A stretch of DNA of 64,000 nucleotides from Cacajao melanocephalus (taxonomy: Eukaryota > Chordata > Mammalia > Primates > Pitheciidae): positions 51,965 through 115,964 of the forward strand of contig CAUYLG010026712.1 of NCBI GenBank assembly GCA_963573385.1. Reading direction: 5' to 3'. The translations under genes were made by a program, and so were the position numbers. The notes below the pieces were generated by a model that worked only from the letters and a program-made list of their open reading frames with translations, did not search any database and had not been told where the DNA came from. Shown here piece after piece: positions 49,990 through 62,869 of this stretch. Position 1 is the first letter of the stretch, and every line of letters begins with the position of its first letter.

Positions 49990-50920
49990 GCAGGAGAACT
50001 GCCCACTACTGTGGAAAAGGAGCTGAAGCCAGGGAACCAAACGGCCTGACTCAGCGGGTCCCATTCTCACAGAACTCCACCAGCTAAGACCCACTGGCTT
50101 GAAATCCCTGCTGGCCATCACAGCAGCCTGGAGTCTGCCTAAGACTGCTGAGTTCCTAGTGGGAAGGGTGACTGCCGTTACTGTGACTCTAGTAGGCAGT
50201 TCTCCCAAGCTAGTGCTAGGGAGACTGGGACATTTGGACTGGGTGGTACTCCTCACAATGCAGCACAGCAGCTGTGGCAGATCATGGCCAGACTGGTTCT
50301 TTAGGTGGGATCCAGATTCATCCTTACTTACTGGGCAGGGCCTCCCACATGAATTCCAGCAACTCCAGCTAGGCTCTTACAGACAGAACTGTCATCTTCC
50401 GGGGACAGAGCACCTGTGGGGAGGAGTGGCCAGGGTATCTGTTTCAGTGGACTTAATCTTTCCTGTCTGCTGGCTGATTTAGGGGAGGGGGATTCCCCTA
50501 GCACAGCACAAGGGCTCTGCTAAAAGGCATACAGACTGCTTCCTTGAGTGGGTCCCTGATCCCATGCCTCCTGATTGGGTGAGAGCTCCCAACAAGGGTC
50601 ACTAGACACCTCACACAGGAGAGTTTTGGCTGGCATACGGTCACTGCCCCTCTGGGATGAAACTTCCAGAGGAAGGAGCAGGCAGAAAACTTACATGTTC
50701 TGCAGCCTCCACTGGTGATATCCAGGCAAACAGGATATGAAGGGGACCCCCAGTCAACTACAGCAGACCTGCAGAGAAGGAACCTAACTGTTAGAGGAAG
50801 AAAAACAAAAAGAAAGCAACCAAAAAAAAAAAAAAAAAAAACAACATTAACAAAAACCTGACACAAACCCCATCCAGAGTTCTACAGCTTCAAAGAATAA
50901 AGATAGATAAATCCATGAAG
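49990..50920 (+). promoter_or_regulatory. L1 5' UTR (fossil internal promoter)
   Basis: GC-rich, with 'cctgactcagcgggtcccat', 'catcacagcagcctggagtc', 'gactgcttccttgagtgggt', 'gggtcactagacacctcaca' and 'gcagacctgcagagaaggaa' in the order of L1 5' UTRs. In live L1 this region holds the RNA polymerase II sense promoter and an antisense promoter. A 20-base A run at about 50822-50841 sits near its 3' end. No evidence of present activity. Confidence 0.85.
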
Positions 50921-51925
50921 ATAAGGGAAAACAAATGCAAAAACGCTTAAAATTTCAAAAGCCAGAATGCCTCTTCTCCAAACACTTCTCCAGCAAAGGC
51001 ACAGAATGGGGGTGAAGCTGAGATGGATGTACTGACAGAAGTAGGCTTCAGAAAGTGGGTAATAATAAACTTCTCTGAACTAAAGGGTTATATTCTAACC
51101 CAATGCAAAGAAACTAAGAACCATGATAAAAGATCACAGGAACTGTTAACTAGAGTAACCAGTTTAGAGGGGAACACAAATGACCTAATGGAGCTGAAGC
51201 ACATAGCATGAGAACTCTGTGATGTAAACACAAGTATCAATAGCTCAATCAACCAAGCAGAAGAGAGAATATCAGAGCTTGAAGACTGTCTTGCTGAACT
51301 AAAGCAGGCAGACAAGATTAGAGAAAAAAGAATGAAAAGCAATGAACTCTGAGAAGTATGGAACTATGTAAAAAGACCAAACCTACAACTCACTGAAGTA
51401 TCTGAAAGAGACAGGAAGAATGGAAACAAGTTGGAAAACACACTTCAAGGTATTATCCAGGAGAATTTTTCCAACCCAGCAAGACAGACCAACATTAAAA
51501 TTCAGGAAATCCAGAGAAACCCAGTAAGATACTACATGAGAAGATCTACCACAAGACACGTAACCATCACATTCCCCAAGGTCAGAATGAAGGAAATAAT
51601 GTTAAGGGCAGTCAGAAAGAAAGGCCAGGTAGCCTACAAAAGGAAATCATCATACTATCAGCAGTCTTCTCAGTGGAAACCCTACAAGCCAGGAGAGAGT
51701 TGAAGCCAATTGTCAATATCCTTGAAGAAAATAATTTTCAATCCAGAATTTCATACCCAGCCAAACTAAGCTTCGTAAGTCAAGGAGAAATAAAATCCTT
51801 TTCAGACAAGGCAATGCTGAGGGACTTCATCACCACAAGGCTTGCCATGCAACAGCTTCTGAAGAAAGCACTAAGCATGGAAAGGAGAAAGTGTTACTAG
51901 CCACTACAAAAACACATTGAAGTAC
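50921..51925 (+). pseudogene. L1 ORF1 (RNA-binding chaperone), broken
   Basis: L1 ORF1p is a trimeric coiled-coil, RRM and C-terminal-domain RNA chaperone needed for retrotransposition. Aligned to the L1 layout, the start codon position (50921-50923) reads ATA instead of ATG. A TAA follows in that frame at about 50948. The coiled-coil part is stopped by a TGA at 51209-51211, where L1 normally has CGA: a CpG-type C-to-T decay. A second TGA falls near 51349. Open pieces remain at 51023-51208, 51431-51703 and 51673-51900. The last two overlap in different frames, showing a frameshift in the C-terminal domain. Confidence 0.92.
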
Positions 51926-51991
51926 ACAGACCAACAACACTATGAAGTAGTTACATTAACAAGTCTGTAAAAATAACCAGCCAACATTATG

Positions 51992-54900
51992 ATGACAGAA
52001 TCAAATTCAAATACAACAATAGTAACCTTAAATGTAATTGGGCTAAATGCCCCAATTAAAAGACACAGAATGGCAAGCTGGATGAAAAGATAAGACCCAT
52101 CAGTTTGTTGTATTCAAGAGACACATCTCATGTGCAGAGACACACATAGGCTTAAAATAGAAGGATAGAGGAAAATATGCCAAGAAAATTGAAAGCAGAA
52201 AAAAAACAGGAGTTGCAATCATAGTTTCTGACAAAGTAGACTTTAAACCCACAAAAGCCAAAAAAGACAAAGAAGGGCATTACATAATGGTAAAAAGTTA
52301 ATTCAACAAAAAAAGCTAACTATCCTAAATATATATGCCCCAGTACAGGAGAACCCAGATTCGTAAAACAAATTCTTGGGACTTAGAACCCCATACAATA
52401 ATAGTGGGATAATTAAATGTCCTACTGTCAGTATTAGACAGATCATTGAAACAGAAAATTAACAAAGATAATCGGAACTTGAACGCAGCTCTGGACCAAG
52501 GGAACCTGATATCTACAGAACTCTCAACCCCAAACAACAGAATACATATTTTTATCAGTGCCAGATGGTACTTACTCTAAAATTGATCACATAATTGGAA
52601 GTAAAACATTCCTCACCAAATGCAGAAGAACTGAAATCATAACAGTCCATCAGACCACAGCACAATCAAATTAAAACTCAATATTAAGACACCCACTCAA
52701 ACCCACACAACTACATAGAAATTGAACAGCTTACTCTTGAATGACTCCAGGTAAACAATGAAAATAATGTAGAAATCAGGAAGTTATTTGAAACCAATCA
52801 GAACAAAGAGACACATACCAGAATCTCTGGGAAGCAGCTAAACCAATGTTAAGAGAGAAATTCATAGCACTAAATGCGCGCATCAAAAGCTAGAAAGATC
52901 TCAGATCGATACCCTAATTTCACAACTAAAAGAACTAGAGAACCAAGAGCAATGAAACCCCAGAACTAGGAGAGGACAAGAAATAACCAAGCTCAGAGTG
53001 GATCTGAAGGAGACAGAGACTCAAAAAACCCTTCAAAAAGTACAAATACAGAAACTGGTTTTTGAAAAACTCAATAAAATAGACCACAAGTGAGACTAAT
53101 AAAGAAGAAAAGAGAGAAGATTCAAATAAACACTATTAGAAATAAGTGAGATACCACCATGACCCCAGAGAAACACAATCAACCATCAGAGAATACTATA
53201 AACAACTCTGTCCAAATAAACTGAAAAACTTAGAATAAATGGATAAATTTCTGGACATTTCTACCCTCTCAAGATTGAAACACAAAGAAGTTGAATCCCT
53301 GAATAGACCAGTAATGAGTTCTCAAATTGAGGTAGTAATAAATAGCCTGCCAATCAAAAAAGCATAGGTCCAGATGGATTTACAGCTGAATTTTACCAGA
53401 GGTACAAAGAGGTGCTGGTGCATATGTTCTGAAACTATTTCAAACAATTGAACAAGAGAGACTACTCCCTAACTCATTATATGAGGCCAAAATCATCTTG
53501 ACATCAAAACTTGGCAGAGATACAACACCACAAAAAGATAACTTCAGACCAACATCCATGATGAACATCAATGCAAAAATCCTCAATAAAATAGGGCAAA
53601 CTGAATTCAGTAGCATATCAAAAAGCTTATTCAGCACGATAAAGTCAGTGTCATCCCCAGGATGCAAGGCTGGTTCAAAATACACAAATCAATAAATGTA
53701 ATTCATCACATAAACAGAACTAAGGATGAAAACCATATGAATATCTCAATAGATGCAGGAAAGTTCTTCCATAAAATGTGACATCCTTTCATGTTAACTC
53801 TCAATAAACTAGGTATTGAAGGAACATATCTCAAAATACTAAGAGGCATTTATGACAAACCCACATCCAATATCATAAGGAAAGGGCAAAAGCTGGAAGC
53901 ATTCCGTTTGAAAACTGGCATAAGACAAAGATTCCCTCTCTTGCCACTGTTACTCACAATAGTGTTGGAAGTTCTGGTCAGGGCAATCAGGTGAGAGAAA
54001 GAAATAAAGGGTATTCAAATAGGAAGAGAGGAATTTAAATTGTCTTTGCAGATGACATGATCATGTATCTAGAAAACCCCATTGACTTAGCCCAAAAGCT
54101 TCTTAAGCTTGTAAGCAACTTCAGCAAAGTCTCAAGATATACAATGTGCCGAAATCACAAGCATTCCTATATACCAACAGCAGGCAAGCAGAGAGCCAAA
54201 TCATGAATGAACTCCTGTTCATACTTGCCACAAAGAGAATAAAATAACTAGGAATACAGCTAACAAGGGACGTGAAGGACCTCTTCAAAGAGAACTGCAA
54301 ACCACTACTCAAGGAAATCAGAGAGGACACAAGTACACGGAAAAACATTCCATGCTCATTCATAGGAAGAATCAATATTGTAAAAATAGCCATATTGCCC
54401 AAAGCAATTTATAGATTCAGTGCCATTCCCATTAAACTACCTTTGATATTCTTCACAGAATTAGAAAAAAAAAAAAAAACTTTTCTAAAATTTATATGGA
54501 ACCTACAAAGAGCTTGTAAAGCCAGGACAATCCTAAGCAAAAAGAACAAAGCTGGAGGCATTATGCTATCCAACTGCAAACAGTACTAACAGGTTACATT
54601 AACCAAAACAGCACAATAATGGTACAAAAACAGACACATAGATCAATAGAATGGAATTGAGAACCTGGAAATAAGGCCACACACCTACAACTAACTGATC
54701 TTTGAAAAACTTGACAGGAATAAACAATGGGGAAGAAGATTCCTTATTCAACAAATGGTGCCGGGAGAACTGGCTAGCCACATGCAGAAAATTGAAACTG
54801 GATTTCTTCTGTATGCCTTATACAAAAATTAACTCAAGATCGATTAAAGACTCATATGTAAAACCAAAAACCATAAAACTGGTAGGAAAAATTTTAGGCA

Positions 54901-55767
54901 ATACTATTTAAGACATTGGCATGGGCAAAGATTTTATGATGAAATTGGCAAAAGCAATTGGAAAAAAAGGAAAAATTGGCAAATGGGGATCTAATTAAAC
55001 TGAAGAGCTTTTGCACAGCAAAAGAAACTATCATCATGGTGAAGAGACAACCTAAAAAATGGAAAAAAATTTTTGCAATCTGTCTATCCGACAAAGTTCT
55101 AATATCCAGAATCTATAAGGAACTTGAGCAAATTTATAAGAAAAAAACAACATTATTAAAAGGTGGGCAAAGGATATGAACAGACACTTAAAAAAAATAG
55201 ACGTACATACAGCTGCCATGAAAAAAAAGCTTAATATCACTGATCATTAGAGAAATGCAAATCAAAACCACAAAGAGATACCATCTCATGCCATCAGAAT
55301 GGTGATTATTAAAAATTCAGGAAACAACAGATGCTGGTGAGCTTGTGGAGAAATAGGAATGCTTTGACACTGCAGGTGGGAATGTAAAATAGTTCAACCA
55401 TGTGGAAGACAATGTGGAGATTCCTCAAATATTTAGAACTGGAAATACCATTTGACCCAGCAATCTTATTACTAAGTATATTTGCAAAGGAATATAAATC
55501 ATTCTATTATAAAGATACATACATATGTATGTTCATTGCAGCACTATTCATAATAGCAAAGACATGGAATCAAATGCCCATCAATGATAGGCTGGATAAA
55601 GAAAATGTGGTACATAGACATCATGGAATACTATGCAGCCACAAAAAGAAATGGAATCATGTGTTTTGCAGAGATATGGATGAAGCTTGAAGCCATTATC
55701 CTCAGCAAACTAACGCACGAACAGAAAACCAAACTATCTCATCTTCTCACTTCTAAGTGGGAGCTGA
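51992..55767 (+). pseudogene. L1 ORF2 (endonuclease/reverse transcriptase), broken
   Basis: In L1 this encodes an APE-like endonuclease, a reverse transcriptase and a C-terminal cysteine region. The start ATG (51992-51994) and about 33 codons are in frame, then TAA at 52091-52093 ends it. The endonuclease region is about 51992-52710, and the reverse transcriptase about 53200-54100. The catalytic-box codons for FADD survive near 54045-54056, but a 4-nt deletion just upstream (about 54040) shifts the frame. Other open pieces: 53498-53695, 53791-53994, 54272-54589, 54702-54911, 54958-55179, 55400-55690. The ancestral stop is TGA at 55765-55767. Confidence 0.93.
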
Positions 55768-55972
55768 ACAATGAGAACAAATGGACACGGGGAGGAGAAC
55801 TCCACACTGGGAACTGTCGAGGGAGGGCGAGTCAGGGAGAGCATGCCAGTCATAATCCTAGGTGATTTGTTGATAGGTGCCGCAGACCACCATGGCACAC
55901 GTTTACCTATATAACAAACCTGCACATTCTGCACATGCACCCTGGAACATTAAAAAAAATTGATAAATATAA

Positions 55973-56645
55973 ATTTGCAAATGATTTGCTACCATTTTGA
56001 GGTATCACTTACAATTAGAATATATTATAAATAAGTCTATTTCAGATGCTGATAACCATGGGAATATGAACATTTTCATGTCACTGGTATAAACATAGGT
56101 TGCTTTAATTTTCTGGCAGGAAATTTGGCACTGTGGATCAAGTACCTAAGCATCACCATGTTAAGATCATGCTAGAATTAACTATCTATTTCTACTACTA
56201 AAAATTGTAATAATCTGATGAGTTATAGTTAAATTATGTGTGAAGACACAACTAATATTTTATCAAAATGGAAAATCATAACCATCAAATGACACAAAAT
56301 AAATTATGTATGAAAATGCTGTATTGTGGAATAATGCACAGCCAACATAATGATAATTATGATCAGGTTTCTAATTGCATGTAAATGATTATGTGATGTA
56401 CTAGGTAACAGATATAATATTCAACTGTAACTATTTTCTTTCCAGCAAGAGGAAATAAATGCAGGAAACTCTAAGAGGTAATCATCTCCTATCAGTAGTA
56501 TAATGAATGACTTTTGTCATTTCTTTTTTATGTCTTCTAAAATTGATATCATGAACATTTATTCCACTTCCACATAGAACACTGTAATGTAAGGCTTGCA
56601 ATGTTCTGCTAATTTCTAAGCTTAAAAACCTCTTATGTGTCATTT
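55973..56645. other. Unassigned AT-rich sequence
   Basis: No gene or nameable repeat recognised. Confidence 0.5.
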
Positions 56646-56649
56646 CATT

Positions 56650-57145
56650 TATTCATTCATTGATTTATTCATTAAATGTTGGTTAATTAGCAAGAAATAA
56701 GACAAGGTACATTATCTCTCCTTTCTACAGGAGAAAGACAGAATATGAGGAAGTAAGCAAGTAAATACATGTATAAATAAAGTCAAGCAAACATATAAAT
56801 AATTGATTATTGTAATACATGCTCTGCAGTAAAGGAGTAGGCAATAAATAGAAGGATATGATAGAAAGTAACTCATGGAGAAAAATGATAGGTGATAATT
56901 GATAATTAAAAGAAGTCAACCATGTAAAAGACTGAGAAAGGGCATTCCAGTCAGAAGTAATAGCAAGTGCAAAGACGTTAAGGTGAACATAGGCACAGTA
57001 TGCTCCAGAAACAGAAAGGAAGCCAGGGTGACTGAAATCCTGTGGGCAGAGGAAGTGTGGAAAGGTAGAATGTAGAAAATCATCTATGCCGTGATAAGGA
57101 ATCTGGATTCTAGGTGCAATAGAAAGCCCTTTAAGATTTACCTTG
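56650..57145 (+). repeat. L2 fragment
   Basis: Clear L2 order: 'gggcattccagtcagaagta', 'agcaagtgcaaagacgttaa', 'atgctccagaaacagaaagg', 'agccagggtgactgaaatcc'. The upstream part 56650-56940 matches the 'gatagggagtaaaggagtgg'-type region more weakly. Confidence 0.75.
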
Positions 57146-57379
57146 CATAATGTTTTATTTGATGGTCATACCATTTCTTTTTTTTTCCCCAACATACAGT
57201 TTCATGTATTTCTCATACTTCTTCTCAGTGAAAGTAATTGCATTTATTGCTGACTTTGTATTTTTCTTCTACTAAATACTTAGGTGTTTACCGTAACCAT
57301 TCTACAAATTATATGTTGTGTATTTACACACATTTAAATTGGTACCAAGATCTGTGTCCGTGATTACCATTTATTATTT

Positions 57380-57520
57380 ATTTGCCCCTAATCTCTCCCT
57401 TCTAAAACGTTAGTTCTAGAAAAAGATTCCTTCTGTTTTTTACCACTGTACTCCAAGTGATTTCACTGTGCATTTCACGGAAGCTATAATAAATATTTGT
57501 TTAATGCATGAATGCAATCA
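57380..57520 (+). repeat. Possible L2 3' end
   Basis: 'gcccctaatctctccc', 'ttccttctgttttttaccac', then 'ataaatatttgtttaatgca' and 'tgaatgcaatc' resemble the L2 terminus. Probably the continuation of the L2 at 56.65-57.15 kb. Confidence 0.45.
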
Positions 57521-59867
57521 TGTTTTTCATTAGATTGTAAAAAGTATACAGCAATACTGACAGCTTTATATAAACACTTTAAATTCCTATTCCAACCTCC
57601 CTTTTACCTTCTTCTCAGCATTTCTCCTTTCATGAGAATATAATTCTAAGGCCAGGTATTGTTCTAATCATACTCTAGTCTGTTCATTCTTCTTACTTCC
57701 CTATTCTCTAAATTACCATTTGTGTCCTTCTCCAGGCTCTCACTGGACAGTCTTCTGTATTTTCACAAGTCCAACTATGAAAACGCTCCTCACCCTCACC
57801 TCTTATTGGGGTAGAGATATGAATCCCAGATTGTATTTTTAGCTTAGATCAATCAACAGAAACATAGCCAGGGCACTACTTTGCTTGAGAAATTTCTATG
57901 TGAATGTTCTGTTCACTGCTCCTGAAGTATATATCCCAGATCTAATTAATTTTTGTCCCTTGATTTGGAATTTTTGTTAATAGCACCAATTCTATCAGTA
58001 AAATCGCTAAAATTCAAAACTACAAATTTACCTTAAATATGTTTTGTATCTTTCCTATGATCCTATTTCCTCTACTCCTGCCATGTCACCCACTCATTGC
58101 TCATGCACAAAGCCTTACCTCGTATGAACAAATACTCATTTTTTTTACCAATCAAACATATTTTCATGTCTGAAATATGCCTTTTATGTATACCCATATT
58201 CTTTTCCTGAAGCTGCAGCTTATCAGCTATCAAATAATCAAGAGACAGGAAGAGGAAATGGCCACATATAATATAGTTGCAATTGTCAAAGGCTACCCAG
58301 ATAGATAGAAGAAAGCATAAAAGGACATTGGGTTTTTATGGATGAGTGATATCTGTATTTCATCCACTGCTAATGAATTTCAGCAGACACCAAGATCATG
58401 TATCATATTAAATTTCATATTTATTCAGGATTTTATCATGACTGAATTAGAGTCCCATATGGAAAGCATAATTTATGTTTAATTTTAATGAGATACATTA
58501 CTAAGATGCTGAGAAAATATTCAAATTGTTTATCACATATTGAACAAGCAATAGATCTACTTATGAAGAATACAGCTGACTTACACTTATGCTGATGTTT
58601 GTTAAGAATAAAAATGATTGTGCTCTATAACCCATGTGCAGAAGACTTCTGTTGCCATAAATTCACTTGAAATTTTACTTTACCAAGAGATGTGGGAATG
58701 ACCCTTAGCAAGGCTATGCATACTTTGTGTGTTTAAACTTCATGCATACTGAATACTTGTAGATACACTAATCATTAAAGATGTCAGTTGGGCATTCTAC
58801 TGTTTAGATTTAAGCAAAAAAAAGATGGTCTAGTTTTAAACAAAGCATCTTCTGAAGCAGATGCAAAGGGTATTTCTAGAATTACAAAATTGTCAGATCC
58901 ATTAGAACTCTTTCTGGTCTTTCAAATTTGTATTGGCCCACGTACTTAATACTTTCTTGGTTACTCTCTCTCCCACTTATTATTATACAAGGTAGTTTTC
59001 TTGTCACAAAGGTGAGAAAATATGTGGAGAAGTTTTAAAATCAGGCCGGAGTAAAAGAATCAACCTATGAAGACCCAACAGCAATATTATGAAAGGTTAT
59101 CATATTTTATTAAATTGAGAGGTTTTTTTTGGCCTATTTTAAAAATTATCTAAAGGTATTAGTACTCTTAGTTGTAAGGAAATAAATTTTATTACTCCTT
59201 AGTTTTCACATATCATTTCCAGAAATAGTTTCACCTTATTACACCCTCACCTGACATTTAAAAGCTCAAAACACTCTAGTGTCTGCCAGATTCTGTAACA
59301 CTAACTGTCTGTGGTCTTTTTTCTCCCTAGAAACTTGTTAAGCATACATCAATCTGCCAGAAATGGTGATTATTTGAGCAGAGTAAAGTGAGGGTATTCC
59401 TCCCCCACACCTTTAACATTAACATTTTCACTATAGACATCCTTTTGGCATTGAAAGAGAAATGAAAAAAGTATGTGTGCACCATTATCTTTGATCTGTA
59501 ATATAAAAACTAGCGTTTGTATTTTCCATTAATTTAAAACACTTGTCCATAAAAGATGTTAGAGTTAACAAGTTTTCACTCTTGAGCTAGCAAAAGTTTT
59601 TAGCTGATTTCTTTTGAAATCTAACTTATTTAGGTCAGATATTTTTATGTTGTATATTATATAAATACATTATTTCCTTTTTATTGCCTCAATATATCTC
59701 ACCAAAATATTTTAATCAATACATATTCACATAGTACAATTCAACATGGTAGGTGTTAGATGTTTCTATTTATTATAAACATTTTTTTATTTAATATCTT
59801 TATCTTTTTTTTTCCCTTTTCTTTTTATACATTCTATTTGAGGTATAAATCTTTCTATAAGGACAAA
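57521..59867. other. Repeat-poor AT-rich block
   Basis: About 2.3 kb with no gene or nameable transposon recognised. Confidence 0.5.
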
Positions 59868-59968
59868 ATGTTAAGTAGAAGTAAAACACTGAAAATTCAT
59901 ATTTGGCAACTTTGATGTAGAAGCATTTGGCAGTTATGTTAAGTGGGAATGAGTGATTTTTTAAAATG
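59868..59968 (+). repeat. Diverged direct repeat, copy A
   Basis: Aligns with 62375-62470 over about 100 bp, roughly three quarters identical. Shared runs include 'tgaaaattc', 'tatttggca', 'tgatgta' and 'ttttaaaat' in the same order. Family unknown. Confidence 0.7.
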
Positions 59969-60791
<823 letters not shown>

Positions 60792-61158
60792 TTGCTAAAG
60801 AACAGATGTGGTTTTGGCAGAGAATCTGGCAAATGTAGGATGTAAATAAAGTGTTAGCTCTATAAAAGAGGAAAAAGTAAGAAGCATTGTATTTGATTAA
60901 TTTAGTATAGAAATATTACTTGGGATGTGGATTGCCCTGAATAAAAAAATACAAATTGAAAAGAAAGTAATACTTGCTAAGTATTTAAAAAAATCAATTA
61001 GTAGAGACACAGCCATTTATTAAACACCAGTTAAAGAGCATATTAAAAGCACAGGGTTAAATAGAACTGTTTTGAGACTTCTCCAAATATAAAATATTTT
61101 ACTTATTTCAATATGTATTTAATGTTACTTTCATTTTTAATTTGTCTTATTAAATATG
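60792..61158. other. Unassigned AT-rich sequence
   Basis: No gene or nameable repeat recognised. Confidence 0.5.
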
Positions 61159-62105
61159 GACCCCTTTCTGACACCATACACTAAAATTAACTCCAGATGA
61201 ATTAAAGATTTAAACATAAGACCTAACACCATAAAAAACCTAAAAGAAAACCTAGGCAATACCATTCAGGACATAGGCATAGGCAAGGACTTCATGGCTA
61301 AAATACCAAAAGCATTGGCAACAAAAGCCAGAATAGTCAAATGGGATCTAATTAAACTCCAGAGATTCTGTATGGCAAAAGAATCAATCATTGGAGTGAA
61401 CCAGCAACAAACAGAATTTGCAGTCTACCAATCTGACAAGGCCTAATATCCAGAATCGACAAAGAACTAAAACAGATTTACAAGAAAAAAAAAAAAAAAA
61501 CAATTCAAAGGTGGGTGAGGGACATGAACACTTTTCAAAAGAAGACATGAGGCCAACAAACATATGAAAAAATGCTCATCACTGGTCATTAGCGAAATAC
61601 AAATCAAAACCACGTTGAGATACCATCTCCTGCCAGTTAGAATGATGATCATTAAAAAATCTGGAGACAGCAGATGCTGGAGAGGATGTGGAGAACTTTT
61701 ACACTGTTGGTGGGAGTGTAAATTAGTTCAACCCTGTGGAAGACCATGTGGCAATTCCTCAAGGACCTAGAAATAGAAATTCTGTTTGACACAGGAATCC
61801 CATTACTGGCTCTATATCCGAAGGATTATAAATTGTTCTATTATAAAGACATATGCACATGTATGTTCATTAAAGCACTGTTTACAATAGTAAAGACCTG
61901 GAACCAACCCAAATGCCCATCAATGATAGAATGGACAAGGAAAATGTGGCACATATACACCATGGAATACTATGCAGCCATAAAAAATGGTGAGTTTGTG
62001 TCCTTTGTAGGGACATGGATGGGTCTGGAAACCATCATTCTCAGCAAACTGACACTAGAACAGAAAATCATACACTGCATGTTCTCACTCATAGATGGGT
62101 GTTGA
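61159..62105 (+). pseudogene. L1 ORF2 C-terminal remnant
   Basis: The last 119 codons (61746-62105) form one open frame ending at the natural ORF2 stop (TGA 62103-62105). Upstream, 61564-61770 keeps the cysteine-containing region in a different frame, after a deletion of a few bases near 61693 relative to the 38.7 kb copy. A 17-base A run near 61484-61500 disrupts the frame further upstream. Not functional. Confidence 0.9.
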
Positions 62106-62340
62106 ACAATGAGAACACATGAACACAGGGAGGGGAGCATCACACACTGGGGTCTGTTGGGGGGAACTAGGGAGGGACAGTGGGTGTAGGGAGGTTGGGG
62201 AAGGATAACATGGGGAGAAATGCCAGATATAGGTCACAGGGGGATGGAGGCAGCAAACCACATTTCCATGTATGTACCTATGCAACAGTTCTGCATGATC
62301 TGCACATGTACCCCATAATCTAAAATACATTAAAAAACAT
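61159..62340 (+). mobile_element. 5'-truncated L1 (L1PA-like)
   Basis: Starts inside ORF2 at 'ggacccctttctgacaccat' and runs collinearly through the ORF2 C-terminus, the 3' UTR with its G-rich tract (62159-62200), 'gcacatgtaccccataatct' and a short A-rich end. Similar in age to the 37-39 kb L1. No convincing TSD was found, although the truncation point is sharp. Confidence 0.94.
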
Positions 62341-62374
62341 AAATAATAAACTCTCAAATACCTTGGAGAAGTTT

Positions 62375-62470
62375 ATGTTAAAAGTAAGACAATGAAAATT
62401 CTTATTTGGCAGCACTGATGTACACATACTTGACAATTATACTAACAGAATAACTGATCTTTTAAAATCA
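62375..62470 (+). repeat. Diverged direct repeat, copy B
   Basis: Partner of 59868-59968. It begins about 35 bp after the A-rich end of the L1 at 61.2-62.3 kb and is not part of that L1. Confidence 0.7.
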
Positions 62471-62869
62471 TGAAATTGATTTTAAAAACTTTCTGTCCTT
62501 TACTGTTTGGACATTTATGTTAAATATGCATTCTCCTATTAAATATAAGAATTGTGAAATTGATAATATTTGTACTATTTTGTTTATAAAGCCAAAATCT
62601 CAGATCAAAATTAAGTGTCTTAATAAATTATAATAGCTCTCATGATCTTAAAGCTTATTCTCTTTGTCACTTTGTTTTTCTGTTTTAATAGTTTTCTTAA
62701 ACTATAAATTTCAAATATCAAGGCCTAATTAAGTAAACAAAATGTAATGATTTCAAAATTACATTAGTGATGTGCATGAAATCAGCAAAAATATATACAG
62801 AATTTAATATGAAAATCTTAGAACTGTACCAGTTCATAATGAAACATTATTTTTAGTATCATCATATCT
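62471..62869. other. Unassigned AT-rich sequence
   Basis: No gene or nameable repeat recognised. Confidence 0.5.

Larger units (their letters stand above)
49990..55964 (+). mobile_element. Near-full-length L1 (L1P-type), dead
   Basis: About 6.0 kb with all L1 parts in order: a GC-rich 5' UTR (about 49990-50920), ORF1 region (50921-51925), inter-ORF spacer, ORF2 (51992-55767), short 3' UTR and A-rich end ('aacattaaaaaaaattgat'). The start lacks the usual GGGGGAGGAGCCAAG-type first bases, so the extreme 5' end is lost or diverged. Both ORFs carry several stops and frameshifts. The candidate TSD AAATATAA (49982-49989 / 55965-55972) is only 8 bp in AT-rich DNA. Divergence suggests an older primate L1 (L1PB or old L1PA). 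Confidence 0.95.

Noticed and set aside
49975..50866. Several 90-130 codon frames on both strands
   Set aside because: They lie in the GC-rich L1 5' UTR, where chance frames are long; known L1 ORF1 and ORF2 start further downstream.
49982..55972. AAATATAA as TSD of the full-length L1
   Set aside because: Eight AT-only bases recur by chance in this composition; reported only as tentative in the element entry.
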